From: Saccopteryx bilineata
Lineage: Eukaryota; Chordata; Mammalia; Chiroptera; Emballonuridae
Assembly (NCBI RefSeq): GCF_036850765.1
Contig: NC_089490.1
Location: 99,126,074 to 99,190,073 of the forward strand
Direction of reading: 5' to 3'
DNA length: 64,000 nucleotides
Below, in pieces: positions 1 to 11,265 of this stretch. Both the position numbers and the translations under genes were made by a program. The notes below the pieces were generated by a model that was given only the letters and a program-made list of their open reading frames with translations, was not told the origin of the DNA and did not search any database. Every line of letters begins with the position of its first letter. The stretch's first letter is position 1.

Positions 1-240
1 GAAAAGCTCACCAGCTTGGACCCAAGGTTGCTGGCTCCAGCAAGGGGTTACTCGGTCTGCTGAAGGCCCGCGGTCAAGGCACATATGAGAAAGCAATCAA
101 TGAACAACTAAGAAGTCACAACGCGCAATGAAAAACTAATGATTGATGCTTCTCATCTCTCTCCGTTCCTGTCTGTCTGTCCCTGTCTATCTCTGCCTCT
201 GTAAAAAAAATAAAAAAAAAAAATAAAATAAAATTAAAAA
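1..240 (+). repeat. Type B SINE, 3' portion, cut by window edge
   Basis: The sequence starts inside the element at 'gaaaagctcaccagcttgg' and runs through the body, the pyrimidine-rich 'ctgtctgtccctgtctatc' segment and an A-rich tail (about 201-240). It matches the 3' two-thirds of the full-length copy at 28943-29313. The tRNA-like head lies upstream of the window. It is a pol III-type retroposon mobilised by L1, with no coding capacity. Confidence 0.85.
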
Positions 241-445
241 AAAGAAGCAAGTTTTAAAGATTTGCAACTAAAAAAGTTCTAACTAATATAACCCAGAACT
301 AAATATTTACAAAATATAGTACATAAGCCTTTAGGTTGCTTAAAAAAGAAAAGCAACAATTAAATCCTAACCTACTCACAGTGGACTCTTAAATCCATTT
401 CTATTTATACTTATTTTAATTTTGAACCTCCTCATGAAGCTTTTT

Positions 446-668
446 TTAAATTTTTTTATAATGGAACCTGCTTCTTTTTATTTTTATTTTTTTATTTATT
501 CATTTTTTAGAGAGGAGAGAGAGAGAGAGAGAGAGGAGAGAGAAAGGGGGGAGGAGCTGGAAGCATCAACTCCCATATGTGCCCTGACCAGGCAAGCCCA
601 GGGTTTCGAACCGGCGACCTCAGCATTTCCAGGTCTACGCTTTATCCACTGCACCACCACAGGCCAGG
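446..668 (-). repeat. Type A SINE with perfect 15-bp TSD
   Basis: Antisense copy: T-rich tail (446-515), a GA-rich stretch, then the body ending in the complement of the tRNA-like head near 640-668. It is flanked by a perfect duplication 'ctcatgaagcttttt' at 431-445 and 669-683, which fixes both ends. The head contains B-box-like 'gtttcgaaccgg' on the + strand. The short frame at 422-685 is a by-product of the SINE. Confidence 0.9.
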
Positions 669-773
669 CTCATGAAGCTTTTTGATAATTTTTCTGGAGT
701 TCTTTTTTTTCCTTTAGTGAACTATTATATTTTATTATTTGTACCAATCTTATCACACTTAATTTATATCTTA

Positions 774-1494
774 CTTTTTTTTTTTGGTGACAGAGACAGA
801 AAGAGACAGAGAGAGGGACAGACAGAGAGAAAGATGAGAAGCATCAATTCTTTTTTGCAGCACCTTAGTTCTTCAATGATTGCTTTCTCATAAGTGCCTT
901 GACCAGAGGGCTACAGCAGACCAAATGACCCTTTGCTTAAGCCTTGCTCAAAACCAGATGAGGGCCCTGGCCGGTTGGCTCAGCGGTAGAGCGTCGGCCT
1001 GGCGTGCGGGGTACCCGGGTTTGATTCCCGGCCAGGGCACATAGGAGAAGTGCCCATTTGCTTCTCCATCCCCCCCCCCCCCCCTTCCTCTCTGTCTCTT
1101 TCTTCCCCTCCTGCAGCCAAGGCTCCATTGGAGCAAAGATGGCCCGGGCGCTGGGGATGGCTCTTTGGCCTCTGCCCCAGGCGCTAGAGTGGCTCTGGTC
1201 GCGGCAGAGCGACGCCCCGGAGGGGCAGAGCATCGCCCCTGGTGGGCGTGCCGGGTGGATCCCGGTCCGGTGCATGCGGGAGTCTGTCTGAGTGTCTCTC
1301 CCTGTTTCCAGCTTCAGAAAAATACAAAAAAAAAAAAAAAAAAACCCAAAAAACCCCCCAAAAAACAAAAACAAAAACAAAACAAAAAAAACCCCAGATG
1401 AGCCTGCGCTCAAGCCGGTGACCTCGGGGTTTCCAACCTGGGTCCTCCACATTCCAGTCCGATGCTCTATCCACTGTGCCTCTGTCTGGCCAGG
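774..1494 (-). repeat. Type B SINE interrupted by a type C SINE
   Basis: Antisense type B element in two pieces, 774-962 (tail and body) and 1394-1494 (head: 'gatgctctatccactgtgcc'). The gap is filled by the type C SINE at 963-1393. Outer flanks 'cttaatttatatctta' (758-773) and 'cttaatttacatgtta' (1495-1510) match at 14 of 16, which is a diverged TSD. The type B copy is therefore older than the type C inside it. Confidence 0.85.
963..1393 (+). repeat. Type C SINE inserted into a type B SINE
   Basis: Full-length: head 'ggccctggccggttggctc' with A-box-like 'tggctcagcggtagagcg' and B-box-like 'gggtttgattcccgg', a C-rich tract (1070-1084), body, and an A/C-rich tail from 1320. The TSD 'ccagatgag' occurs at 954-962 and 1394-1402. 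Antisense reading frames here (937-1474) are SINE shadows. Confidence 0.9.
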
Positions 1495-1499
1495 CTTAA

Positions 1500-2739
1500 T
1501 TTACATGTTATTGTAACACAACTATTTTTCTTCACTTCATTCTCCTGTGTTTGAGAACAAGGATCAACCTTTCATTCATTTAGTAGCCCTTGCTGTATCT
1601 ACATTGTAAGTAAAAAATAGTATTTGTTAGGTTGATGAATAAAAATTCTTTTAGTTATTTGTTTTATATGTATGTATGTATGTATGTGTGTGTGTGTGTT
1701 AGTGTAATAGAGGTTTGGTGGTTCTGTATCCCAGAGAAGCTATTTACAATAATTTTCTTTTAATTCTAAGAGATGTATACATATGTGTGTGAATTGTGTA
1801 TTTCACACAAACTAGAAAAACTCAAGTTTTGAAAATCTGATTTAAGAGGTGGTGGTAAGATGTGACTGGCGTTCAGAGAAAGGGAATATTGTCCATCAAG
1901 GTTCTCTGTGCGCTCTGAGGAGACCAGCCTCTATTGGTAACAGATGTATAAGGTAACTCTTAACTGTCCTGGTCAATTGGAGACAGTGGAAAAGAGCCCC
2001 ATCCACATCTTTGAGTTGTCTCTGGGAGGAAAGCAGAACAAGGCTCAACAATGAAGTTAGTCTGGAACAAACTGGATTTCTACCAGAAGCCACATTAGAG
2101 TTAGGCACAGGAAGAACTCCGAGTGACATCACTCTGAGGGAAAACATCTGTACTTCGGCCAGAGGGTGCTGGGGGGAATGTGAGAGAGAGCATGGCTCCT
2201 GGTACAATACCTTGACGGATTGCTAACCCAACCTCCCAAGCACCTGTGTGTCCTGGCATCTAGAGAAGAATCGTGTCCCTGGGGGGCTATAAACTCTGCT
2301 ATGGGAAAACTCTTAGAGCAGTTTTTTTTACAGGAGTAGAAGGTACTGTTTTCTTTGCCAGAGAGCCCAGAAGTTGGCCTTCCCAAAGAGACCAGCAGAG
2401 GTGGGGATAGCCCTGTGGGAGCTATAGATGGAGATAAGGAAAGCCAGGGAAAGAACAGTGGGGCTTAAGGCCAGGCCATCTCCCTCCCTGACCTCTTTTA
2501 TTCATCTCAGAATCAAGGAGGGAATTATTGGGAGAAGGATTTCTGAAAAAGTTCAGATTTGGTGATAATCAAGCCAGTGGAGTCTTATAGATTAGCATTA
2601 TGGTAAACATATGATAGAGTATATAACACATATGGTGTTATGTAATATTAAGCATGTAGTATTATAGTATACAGTGTTACAGTATTATAATAAATAAGCA
2701 TGATGCATTTGTGTACACTGGGATGAGGTCAAAGGACAT
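1500..2739. other. Single-copy or unclassified stretch
   Basis: No recognisable gene or repeat. There is a short (tatg)n/(tg)n run near 1669-1700. The stretch at 1860-2480 is less AT-rich than its surroundings and has short frames on both strands, none with recognisable protein features. Confidence 0.5.
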
Positions 2740-3080
2740 TAGAGTGCCATGTGTATGAATGACTTGTTTAACCATTTCCAATTGTGTGACAGTTGATTCT
2801 AATTTTTCACTGTCATCAATAATGTAGGTATGAATTCATTATATATAAATCTGTGCCTATATCTCTGATTATTTGCTTAGGAAAAGTTGCTGAAAGTATA
2901 ATTAAAATCAAAAGTATAAATAATTTTACAGGTCTTGATACCGACTGCCAAATTGCTTTCTAGGATTGGTGTACTAATTTAGACATCAACCCATAGTGCA
3001 TAATAGTTTCTATTTCAGTGATAACATTATCAGCCTTGAGTGTTATCACTAATATAAAAATCTTAGCCCAGGCGCAATAT
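2740..3080 (-). mobile_element. Ancient L1 fragment (antisense)
   Basis: The stretch resembles the antisense 3' part of old mammalian L1s: a 'tgccaaattgctttctag' segment followed by 'attggtgtactaattt', with the usual order of motifs. It is heavily mutated with no open frame. Boundaries are approximate and the subfamily is unassigned. Confidence 0.5.
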
Positions 3081-3364
3081 GGATATGTTTTGAATTTTTC
3101 ATGTTTTTACTCTATTAATATGATATATAAATAAAATTTCTTTTATTGTACTCCTTAGATAAACCCAATTTTGTTTGCAGTAGAATTGCTTTTAAGAAGA
3201 GCTATTTGATTTCTTTTTTTATAAAAGAAATATATTCAACGTCAAAAGTATAGGCAAGCAAAAAGGAGAAAATAAAGATTACCTATAATCCTACCTCCTG
3301 GAAAGAACCACTGTTGAAGCTAAGTTGTATATATGTTTGGTCTTCTTTAAAATGAATATATTTC

Positions 3365-3475
3365 AGAGGTTGTCAAGCCTGGTTGCACATCAGAGTTCCC
3401 TGTGGTGATTTTAAAAAGTACAGATGAGCAGACCTCATCTCTGGAGATTCACATTGAATAGGTCCTTCCTTGAAC
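3365..3475 (+). mobile_element. MER5-like hAT-Charlie fragment
   Basis: 'ggttgtcaagcctggttgc' followed by 'acatcagagttccctg', 'attttaaaaagtacagatg' and 'gagattcacattgaatagg' follows the motif order of old eutherian MER5-type nonautonomous hAT elements. The second terminal repeat is not clear. Assignment is from motif memory. Confidence 0.5.
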
Positions 3476-3790
3476 CACTTTCCACCATTGTGTTTAATGG
3501 TGTTGCACCCAGCATGCCTTAACACTGTTTATTTACTCACCTTCTGTGGGTCATCTCATTGACTGCCAAAGCTTTGATGACCTATTGAGATGTAGAGATT
3601 TCTACCCTTACCCCAGATAGCTTTACTGTCAGAATCCTACATCCCAACACATATACCTCAACTCAACATGGGTGTGTTACAGATCCCCCATTTCAATATA
3701 CAGTATGCAAAACCCACCTTGTTATTTACTGGCAAAAAAATGGGTCACTGCTTCAGTGATCCAAATAATATAGCTATCTACCCTCTTATC

Positions 3791-3964
3791 CAGGAGTCCC
3801 CAAACTTTTTACACAGGGGGCCAGTTCACTGCCCCTCAGACTGTTGGAGGGACGCCACATATAGTGCTCCTCTCACTGACCACGAATGAAAGAGGTGCCC
3901 CTACTGGAAGTGCGGCGGGGGGCCGGGTAAATGGCCTCAGGGGGCTGTAGTTTGGGGACGCCTG
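3791..3964. mobile_element. Short hAT-type MITE with near-perfect terminal inverted repeats
   Basis: It opens with 'caggagtccccaaac' and closes with 'gtttggggacgcctg'; these are inverted repeats matching at 14 of 15. The 174-bp interior is GC-rich and contains no transposase. The CAGG...CCTG ends with 'ccccaaac' are typical of hAT elements. The flanking 8-mers (ctcttatc / ctatccat) do not form a convincing duplication, so the site has decayed or the boundary is off by some bases. Confidence 0.75.
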
Positions 3965-4346
3965 CTATCCATCTCAACCCACATAGCCAAGCAGACTAAA
4001 AAATGTTCTCCAGTGATCACTGCCATTCGGTATTCATGCCACCATGTCATTCCTCCCCTTCAGCGTGAGCTGACCAAGCTATTTGCTTATAACCAATGGA
4101 TGGCATATCATTTGTATGGTTAAGTCATATAAGATTGTGACTTGTGCCTTGCCAGCACACTCTTTCTTTGCCTGGCTTTGCTGAAGCAGTCATGTTGCAG
4201 AGGAAGAATGTTCCACAATAGCAAGGAATGGAGGCTCTTAGTCCAATTGCTGCAAGGAGCTGATTTCTGTCCAAAAATCACAAGAGTTAGAAGCAGGTCT
4301 TTCTCCAGTTGAGTTTTTAGGTGAGACCTCAGTCCTGGCCAACACT

Positions 4347-5125
4347 TTTTTTAAAAATTGAATTTATTGGAGCAACATTGGTTAATAAAATCATATAGGT
4401 TTCAGGTGTACAATTCTATAATACATCATCTGTACATGGTATTGTATATTCACCATCTCAAGTCAACTCTCTTTCTATCACCAATTTATCCCCCCTCTAC
4501 CCTCTTCTACCTTTCCCATCATCCTTCCCCGCTGGTCATCTCCATGCTATTGTTGGCTGTGTCTATGTGGTTTTTTTAATTTAATTTTTTTCTTGATCCT
4601 TTTACCTTTTTCTTTTTTTAAATATTTTTTTAAAGATTTTTTTTTACTTTATTTATTTATTTTTAGAGAGGAGAGAGACAGAGAGGGAGAGAGAGGAGAG
4701 AGAGACAGAGAGAGAGAAGGGGGGAGGAGCTGGAACCATCAACTCCCATAGGTGCCTTGACCAGGCAAGCCCAGGGTTTTGAACCGGCGACCTCAGCATT
4801 TCCAGGTCGACGCTTTATCCACTGCGCCACCACAGGTCAGGCCCCTTTTACCTTTTTCACTAAGCCCTGCAACTCCTTCCACTCTGACAGTTGTCAATCT
4901 GTTCTCTATCTATGAATCTGTTTCTGTTTTGTTTGTTAGTATATTTTGTTCATTAAAGTCTACATAGGAGTGAAATCATGTGGTGCTTGTCTTTCTCTGA
5001 CTGTCTTATTTTACTTAGCATAATGCTCTCCAGGTCCATCAGTGCAGTTGCAAAGGGTAATAGTAGTATTCTACTGTGTAAATGTACCACAACTTTTTTA
5101 TGCCTCATTTACTGAAGGACACTTG
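4347..5125 (-). mobile_element. L1 3' end (antisense), split by a type A SINE
   Basis: Antisense end of L1 ORF2 and 3'UTR: 'ttattttacttagcataatg' near 5007 is the complement of the conserved tail of L1 ORF2. The 3'UTR portion (4347-4597) is pyrimidine-rich. The element is interrupted at 4613-4843 by a SINE with a 15-bp TSD. There is no intact frame. Confidence 0.75.
4613..4843 (-). repeat. Type A SINE inside an L1 3' end, perfect 15-bp TSD
   Basis: Antisense type A copy with a T-rich tail, a long GA-rich run and the complement of the head ending near 4843. The TSD 'ccttttacctttttc' is identical at 4598-4612 and 4844-4858. This insertion postdates the host L1. Confidence 0.9.
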
Positions 5126-5339
5126 GCCAGCACTTTGACTTTAGCCTTGTGTGAGCCATGAAGCAGAGAACCCAGCTCACCAGGTCCACATTCCTGCCCC
5201 ATAAAAACTGTGAGATTTAAAAATGTGTTTGTGCTAAGTTGGTAGTAATTTGCTATGACCAGGCACAATCGTGCTGCCTTCTCACCCTGCCAGTAGTCTT
5301 GCGGCCTCCATTCTTAATTGTTTATTCACAGAATTGTCT

Positions 5340-5825
5340 TTCAATATGGAAATTGGATCATATTCCACTACCTAAAACCCATTAGCACTCATATCATTCT
5401 TGGGTTGAAGTTCAAGGTTTTAAACATGAGTCAAAGGGTTCTCTATAGCCTGGCCCCCTCTTTGCCACTCCTTAGGTCCTAAATGCATCACGTGCTCTTG
5501 GCTTTTGGTCTTCACCCTTGCTGCAGACTCTGCCCAAGGTGCTCCCTTATATGCTTCCCCACTTGCCCTGATTTGAAACCTTTTAACTACTACAACTCAT
5601 TTTCACATACCAACACTTCCTTTTAACAAGTCTTTCCCAGATGCTCAAGTCTGAACTGGATGCCTCTGATCATGTGCTGGTTCCATGGTCTGCATCCATC
5701 ATTGCCATTATCTATTTATTTGTCTCATGTCCCCTATAGGTTGTAAAGTATGGATCAAAAGGATTACTTCCATCTTATGTACTACTTGGTTGACACTCAA
5801 TACATATTTATTGAATGAGTGAACA
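5340..5825 (+). mobile_element. L2 LINE 3' end
   Basis: Old L2-like 3' region: 'agcctggccccctctttgcc', then a pyrimidine-rich coding-tail-like stretch, ending in 'tattgaatgagtgaac' at about 5810-5825, the typical L2 terminus. No open frame survives. Confidence 0.65.
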
Positions 5826-5829
5826 AATA

Positions 5830-8105
5830 AATGCCAGTGAGGGGGGTCTTTGTTCTCTGGGTTTAGTGACACCTCTGATGCAAAGACCACATTTCTAAAT
5901 GTACCATGTCTGGATAACATTGTTGCTTGATACTTAGAACCAGTATCTGGTCTCCTTCTGTAATATAATCCACCAGATCCCCAACATCATGTCACCTTTC
6001 TGCTTTAGGTTGCTGCCAAGTGGATCCTGGGATCACGATCTTTCCAGTGTTAATATTCATGAGGGATAGAATGGAGTAGAAGTGGTTCCCGGTTGTCTTA
6101 ACTCCAGCCAAAGCCTTCAGTTTAGGAATGTCAGTAAGGATCAGTCAGGGCTTCCTCAGGGGCAGCCTGGGTTTGCTGCCTTTTCTTAGGAGACAGCCAT
6201 GTGAATGAAACTCATTCTGGATCTTCTCTCAATCTGGCTTTATCTTCAGTGGCTGAGTTTTAAAAGTTTTGCCATGTGAATGCTATCCTTCCATTTCAGG
6301 GCTTGTGGTAAAAGATTTCCCCTATATTCATTAGGAAAGTGGGAAGGAAGTAATTAAATGACTGCTTAATGCCATTTAGACTGAAAATAGATTTTCAATT
6401 CTTTAAACTTAGTTCTTTATAACTTATGTAATGCTCACCACAGTCTTCACATACAAGACTGCCTAATTTCTGGCTCCTATTTTAAATTCATCTTTGTTTA
6501 TGGGAATGTATCTTCAAAAATATTTTTAGAGTTCTTACATATCTGAGAACGACTCTTTTTGCTTCACGTGTGACTAACAAGCTGATGAAGTAGAAATATT
6601 TAGACACTACCCTGTTCCTTCAGACCCCGTGGACTGCTGTCACCTGGTCTTCACTATAACGTGGAGAAGTCCAAGGCCAGCCTAATTCTTTTCCTTAGTG
6701 GATCACTTTCTCCCCCCGCCCCTCTCTGGAGTCTAATGACTAGTTTTCTTTATCTTTATAATACATTTCCCCCCTAACATGTAATTTTAGTTCTTAATTT
6801 TGCCTAGAAAATACTAAACCCATTTAGTCTGCATACTCAAGTCATTTTTTTTTTTTCTAGCTTTGGAAAGTAATTTTCAATCATGTCTGATTATTGCTTC
6901 TGTCTTATTTATGTGTGTTTCTTTTTAAGAAACATAATTCTTATATGGGCTCTTCATATCAATTGTGATTGTTTTTTTTATGTCTGAGGGCTGCTTTTGT
7001 GCAAAGAAAAAAGGCTATGCTGTTATTCAAGGTTTTAATTTTATATTCACTTTACTAAAGGTAGATTTTTTTTCTTTGTTTTTTTAGAAATTCAGTTTTT
7101 CTTAAACGTTTAGGGTCACCTTATATATTTTATTATTTAATTTATGAATCCAGTAAATTTTAACAATTGCTTTCAAGGGAGCCTTTGAATAACATTTGTT
7201 CAGTTTAAGTTGAACACATTCAACTTTCAAACAGGCCCCTTTACAACATAGTTAATAAAATCCCTTTGAGTATTTAAAATCCATTTATAAATTTAATACA
7301 TTCAGTCTTGTTTTAAATGCCTGACCTATTGGGCAAACCTTAACAAGTCCAATAAATCTAATAAATTTACCTTAAATAATGAATCACATGTTCTACCCAT
7401 TCTAATACTTTTAAACTTGATTAAATTCTCTAAATCTTTCTACTAAAAGATAAAGGTCTAAAATCCATTATTCAATTACATCTTCAAATTGGAATCCCAA
7501 GGTGAATGTGCCATATTCACCAATAAACCATATGCTTTTAAATATTTAACCTCTTTATATACTACATATATGAATATTGACCCATGATTAGAAACTTATT
7601 CCCTAACTTACTACAATGTTATCAATTCTGCAGGTTTGATTTACATTGTTTTTTCTATATTTAATGCAATCTTCCTGGAGGGAAAAGACACTAACCCGCC
7701 AGACTTTATTATATAAAATAAATTGAGGTTGCCATTCCAAACAAGTTGGAGTTATTCTTCTGGGAGAAATGGGTGCTATGTTCCATCAGTTGGCTGAGAA
7801 TGCATATTGGCTAGAGATTTTTGATCAGGATGCATAGGGTATAGGGTGATAGCCCAGAGGTGTCATTATAACAGCAGGAGATCCCTTGTCCATTCCCTTC
7901 TAGATGTGATTTGTTCCTTCTGGTTTAAATTATGCAAGCCTTCCTTTGATTTAAGTATGTGGGATCTGACACACACACACCCAACCCCCAAGTATTGCCA
8001 CTAATTCCAAAACTGCCTGTTTGAAGTTTGCATTTATTTAGCTTTTTAAAATCATTTTAATGTATTTCTCTTCACCTTTGGGGCCATGTGTATAATTCTT
8101 TTCTC
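5830..8105. other. AT-rich single-copy or unclassified stretch
   Basis: No recognisable gene or named repeat. The part at 6780-7700 is especially AT-rich, with many 'ttaaat'-type words. The short frames found here carry no domain signature. Confidence 0.4.
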
Positions 8106-8109
8106 TGAT

Positions 8110-8335
8110 TTGAATAACGATAGCACAACAACCAGTTTATTGAGCATTTGCTATGTGTCAGATTAAGTGTTTTGCAAAAACATATCTCTTTAATCCTCAT
8201 GGCAGTCCTATGAAGAAAAACTATGATCATTCCCATCTTATAATTTGATTATTTTTTAGGCAAAGAGAAATAAAGTAATCTGACTAAGGTCACAGATCTA
8301 GGATTTCAACCCAGGTGGTGTCTTTGTGCTTCCTC
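8110..8335 (+). repeat. MIR SINE
   Basis: The motif order fits MIR: 'tattgagcatttgctatgtg' (core), 'taatcctcatggcagtccta', then 'aaggtcacagatctaggatt' and 'tttcaacccaggtgg'. This is an ancient mammalian tRNA-derived SINE, eroded but readable. Confidence 0.8.
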
Positions 8336-9319
8336 ACTAGGGAATACTTTTTATTTTTCTATTGTATCTAAGATCCAACAAGACTTCTAATAAAAACCTT
8401 TTAGTGAGGGGCGACTTTTCCTAAATTCTATTTATGTCTTTAGCTTGTAATCCAGCTAATAAGGTTGTAGTTAACGTTCTTCCCAAATTCTTTGCTGCCT
8501 CATTGACTCTTGATTCATTGACGGGATATGCATGCAGATGAAGAGTCACGACTCATTGCTGATCTCACAGGTCTTTGCCGGTTATCTCCTCTGGTATCAC
8601 AACCAGTGCCATGCTCATCACGTGCCGTTGTTATCAGTGTGCTTACTTGGCATGCATAGAGAATTCAGTATGTGTGCCCTCCCCATCCCTATTTCTTACT
8701 TGATTTTTCTGCAGTGTGACTTTCACTCTTTACCATTTTCAATATGAGTTGAAATTCTGTTATTTTAATTTTAGTTTTCCTGAAAGTCTTCTTTGTTTCA
8801 GCCAGCTTCTTTTGCACTTGGTTTGTTGTTTTCAGAACTCTTTCTGTTGTCTTTGCATTTTTTATCTTATCTTTTCCTAAAGGCTTCTGCTTGGGGTATC
8901 ACTGAGGGCACAGCTCTTGGACAATATTGGACAGTATCCAATTGGCTGCCAAGCTAATTCTTAGCATTTCTTCTGATTATTCCAAGTAAAACCTTTTTCA
9001 GGAATGTGTTCTTCTTCTGCAACCTTGAATAATTTTCCTCCCTCTTTTTTCATGTGACTTTCCCCAGCACCCTTGGGCAAGGGAAGAGGTCTTCCCATAG
9101 AGTACAACAAGAGAAGAGAAAGTAATGTATCATTCACTGTCCAGTTCTTGCCTTCCTATTTTCTGGGAGTTTCAGCCCAAAGAAATGGAAGGATTTGGTG
9201 AGTTCAAGGAGTTAGGAAGAGTGAGGAGAGGAAATAAGCAGCCTGTGGTTCTTCAAAGTGGGGTCTGAGACCCTTCAAGTATAAATTTTAATCCATATTT
9301 ATGAGCCATATCTTTCATT
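8336..9319. other. Single-copy or unclassified stretch
   Basis: No gene or clear repeat seen. 'gtggggtctgagacccttc' near 9260 hints at a short hAT-type remnant but is too small to call. Confidence 0.35.
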
Positions 9320-9334
9320 GAAATACTTCTCAGA

Positions 9335-10562
9335 CAATTAAGTACATAGAAGAAGACATAGGTACTCAACTCATGGACCTGGGTTTTAAAGAGCATTTTA
9401 TGAATTTGACTCCAATGGCAAGAGAAGTGAAGGCAAAAATTAATGAATGGGACTACATCAGACTAAGAAGTTTTTGCTCAGCAAGAGAAACTGATAACAA
9501 AATAAACAGAAAGCCAACTAAATGGGAAATGATATTTTCAAACAACAGCTCAGATAAGGGCTTAATATCCAAAATATACAAAGAACTCATAAAACTCAAC
9601 AACAAACAAACAAACAATCCAATAAAAAAATGGGAAGAGGATTTGAATAGACACTTCTCCCAGGAAGAAATACAAATGGCCAACAGATATATGAAAAGAT
9701 GCTCATCTTCTTTAGCTATTAGAGAAATGCAAATCAAAACAGCAATGAGATACCACCTCACACCTGTTCGATTAGCTGTTATTAGCAAGTCAGGTAATAG
9801 CAAATGTTGGAGAGGCTGTGGAGAAAAAGGAACCCTCATCCACTGTTGGTGGGAATGTAAAGTAGTACAACCATTATGGAAGAAAGTATGGTGGTTCCTC
9901 AAAAAACTGAAAATAGAACTACCTTATGACCCAGCAATTCCTCTACTGGGTATATATCTCCAAAACTCAGAAACATTGATACGTAAAGACACATGCAGCC
10001 CCATGTTTATTGCAGCATTGTTCACAGTGGCCAGGACATGGAAACAACCAAAAAGCCCATCAATAGATGACTGGATAAAGAAGATGTGGCACATATACAC
10101 TATGGAATACTACTCAGCCATAAGAAATGATGACATCGGAACATTTACAGCAAAATGGTGGGATCTTGATAACATGATACGAAGCGAAATAAGTAAATCA
10201 GAAAAAAACAGGAACTGTATTATTCCATACGTAGGTGGGACATAATAGTGAAACTAAGAGACATTGATAAGAGTGTGGTGGTTACGGGGGGGGGGGGGGA
10301 GGGGGGAATGGGGGAGGGAAAGGGGGAGGGGCACAGAGAGAACAAGATAGAGGGTGACGGAGGACAATCTGACTTTGGGTGGTGGGTATGCAACATAATT
10401 GAACGACAAGATAACCTGGACTTGTTATCTTTGAATATATGTATCCTGATTTATTGATGTCACCCCATTAAAAAAATAAAATTATAAAAAAAATAAATAA
10501 ATAAAAAATAAAAAAAAATAAAAAAAAATTAAAAAAAAGGTCAACTGAAAAAAAAAAAAAAA
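9335..10562 (+). mobile_element. 5'-truncated L1 with perfect 15-bp TSD
   Basis: About 1.2 kb of L1: the C-terminal part of ORF2 (9373-10245), a G-rich 3'UTR segment (10276-10335), 'tgatgtcaccccattaaaa' and a long A-rich tail to 10562. The TSD 'gaaatacttctcaga' is identical at 9320-9334 and 10563-10577. This proves target-primed insertion of a 5'-truncated copy. The intact TSD and open frame suggest it is one of the younger L1s here. Confidence 0.92.
9373..10245 (+). pseudogene. L1 ORF2 C-terminal fragment (290 codons, open)
   Basis: Remnant of the L1 ORF2 protein, the endonuclease/reverse transcriptase. Only the segment after the RT domain remains; endonuclease and RT are missing because of 5' truncation, so it cannot function. 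Visible landmarks are a C-terminal cysteine-rich motif CX3CX7HX4C around residues 155-175, the '[13 protein letters not shown]' block and the '[12 protein letters not shown]' block. The frame runs uninterrupted to the stop at 10243-10245. The first ATG is incidental, and the minus-strand frame at 9453-9902 is its shadow. Confidence 0.9.
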
Positions 10563-10578
10563 GAAATACTTCTCAGAG

Positions 10579-10849
10579 TGTAGTGATAGTTGCCTGTAGC
10601 TCTTTTTTTATGGCGTTGTAGGTTTTATATTTTTCTATGGATTTATAAGTATTTTAGCTAGAAATTAGGAAAGTACATATCAAGGTTGTCAGCCAGATCC
10701 CACTTAAACGAGACATATTTAGCTATCATTCTTAGACTTTGATGGATAGATTGGAGATGACAAATGACTTATTTTGGGGTTTTCTAGTGGACTTTAAAAT
10801 CCCATCAGAGGACACTATTGGCTCTCCATGGTGGCCGGTAGTGTTTAAA
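10579..10849. other. Unclassified stretch
   Basis: Sequence between the L1 insertion and an L2 remnant; no gene or named repeat recognised. Confidence 0.3.
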
Positions 10850-11265
10850 TCCCTTTGCTTGGTATTCGAAACCACCTACAATTTGGATCCCGTCTGCTTT
10901 TGCAACCCTCAATCTTACCACATTCCTATGTGCACCCTATGCTAGAGGCATACTGATGCACAAGGTGGAACTTTACAGCAAATCTATGTTCTTCTACCCC
11001 GACTCTTTCTGTATAATATCCCCTGGCTGAATGTGCTTCTTCCCTTCTACCCAGAGTCTACTCATCTTCCAAGGCCCAGTTCCTGGAATATTCCAGCATT
11101 TATGGTCAGACATGGCCTGTATTGCAGCTGTCTGAGTTCTTGTCTTACCTTTCAGCTTGACTGTTCTTTCCAGTCTGACAGGACCCGCACATTGCAATCA
11201 CGTGTGTCTGAAGGCCCAGCAAATTGACTTGCACAGAGTAGGACCACAATGAATAAAATAGGTCA
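10850..11265 (+). mobile_element. L2-like LINE 3' region
   Basis: Pyrimidine-rich L2-like tail: 'ttgcaaccctcaatcttacc', 'tcatcttccaaggcccag' and a terminal 'gtaggaccacaatgaata'. It is diverged, with no meaningful open frame. Assignment is by motif order only. Confidence 0.5.

Noticed and set aside
963..1060. tRNA-like sequences at SINE heads
   Set aside because: A- and B-box-like words are present, but the sequence continues into a SINE body and A-tail and lacks a proper tRNA fold end. Not tRNA genes.
9453..9902. 149-codon minus-strand frame
   Set aside because: It lies entirely antisense to the L1 ORF2 remnant and is a shadow.
10276..10335. G-rich run considered as a G-quadruplex regulatory element
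   Set aside because: It is the usual G-rich 3'UTR tract of L1; the complementary C-rich tract recurs at 42320-42372 and 44540-44585.
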